From Pholis gunnellus (Eukaryota > Chordata > Actinopteri > Perciformes > Pholidae): a stretch of 64,000 nucleotides of DNA. The stretch spans positions 18,555,121 through 18,619,120 of the forward strand of contig OU342808.1 of the NCBI GenBank assembly GCA_910591455.2, in the 5' to 3' direction. Below, in pieces: positions 63,393 to 64,000 of the stretch. Below the pieces are notes generated by a model. It saw only the letters and a list, made by a program, of their open reading frames with translations. It had not been told where the DNA came from and searched no databases. Made by a program: the position numbers and the translations under genes. How positions within the stretch are numbered: position 1 is the stretch's first letter; each line of letters starts with the position of its first letter.

Positions 63393-64000
63393 TTGCAATA
63401 AAATCCAAGTAAATCCCTCTGATACCATTTGGCAGACGGTCGGTTGATATACCTCAGGCTGGATATTAAAAATCTCAGATGGGCTGTCCAACTGACAACT
63501 TAATCCATTTAGAGACACTGAGTAAGCAGCAGGAAGCTGAGTCAGGGTCAGTGTACACAGAGGTTTGTCGTTTCTCACACGAGGCACAATAAGTTTATCT
63601 CTGGTAATCTATTCCACACGCTTAAGAGTCAAAGAAAAACAGCAGAGAGGCAGGAGAAAAATTCAATCATCCCGTTTTGATACCATGATGATTAAAAGGT
63701 GTCACAACATGAAAGCCCACTCAGACTGAGTCTACTTGTACTTGAAAAGAAGGAACATGTGGTGGTTTATGCCATTTTCAATCAAAGAAAGCCTGTAAAG
63801 ACATCACTGTCTTGGTGTGAGACTACTGTACGTTATGAGAAATCCTTGGATTGCGAAGGGTAGCAAAAATGACCTTTTGAAAACCGTGCCGTTCAATATG
63901 TTAATTAATAAGGCCCTGATCCAAGGCAGAGCGAGATTGGCTGGGGCCAAAGCGGTCTTACTGACTTTCATATTAGTATCCACAGGAAAATGGAGGAAGA
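63390..64000. other. Non-coding DNA, nothing specific seen
   Basis: No feature recognised up to the window edge. Confidence 0.4.

Overview
This is a 64-kb piece of a vertebrate nuclear genome, almost certainly a percomorph-type teleost fish. It is AT-rich and gene-poor, has no bacterial gene structure, and is full of CA/TG microsatellites. It also carries several dispersed repeat families that I recognise from memory as common in fish genomes. Those family recognitions were not checked against a database; the comparisons between copies inside the window, the terminal inverted repeats and the target-site duplications were read directly from the sequence.

Only one stretch looks like host coding sequence: a plus-strand terminal exon at about 37,890-38,087. 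It has a strong pyrimidine tract and AG acceptor, 65 GC3-rich codons, a stop, and an AATAAA signal about 210 bases after the stop. I could not name the gene. The rest reads as intron (upstream on the plus strand) and intergenic or intronic DNA (downstream).

Layout: 1-3.8 kb is unremarkable non-coding DNA. At 3.8-9.4 kb is a repeat cluster: a fish repeat, a broken minus-strand Jockey/L2-like LINE (about 4.3-5.95 kb) with endonuclease and reverse-transcriptase remnants, more dispersed repeats, a (CA)28 tract, a GC-rich island with a perfect hairpin, a frameshifted hAT transposase C-terminus and a minus-strand MITE. At 11-19 kb are scattered repeats, a perfect 25-bp-arm palindrome at 13.4 kb and a microsatellite-linked repeat at 16.7-17.15 kb. 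At 25.2 kb is a 152-bp (TG)76 tract, and at 25.8-27.0 kb a complete 1,200-bp non-autonomous hAT element with an 8-bp target-site duplication. At 27-38 kb are repeat copies, a possible Tc1-type remnant and the exon. The 38-46.9 kb stretch is repeat-poor and may hold conserved non-coding elements. At 46.9-47.6 kb one MITE has inserted into another. The 49-64 kb stretch has scattered repeat copies, a degenerate tandem array at 59.0-59.4 kb and a (GA)23 tract.

No operon, CRISPR array, defence system or other undescribed gene system is visible. The best-supported observations are structural: the intact-ended hAT deletion derivative, the nested MITE insertion, the long perfect palindrome, and the unidentified terminal exon.
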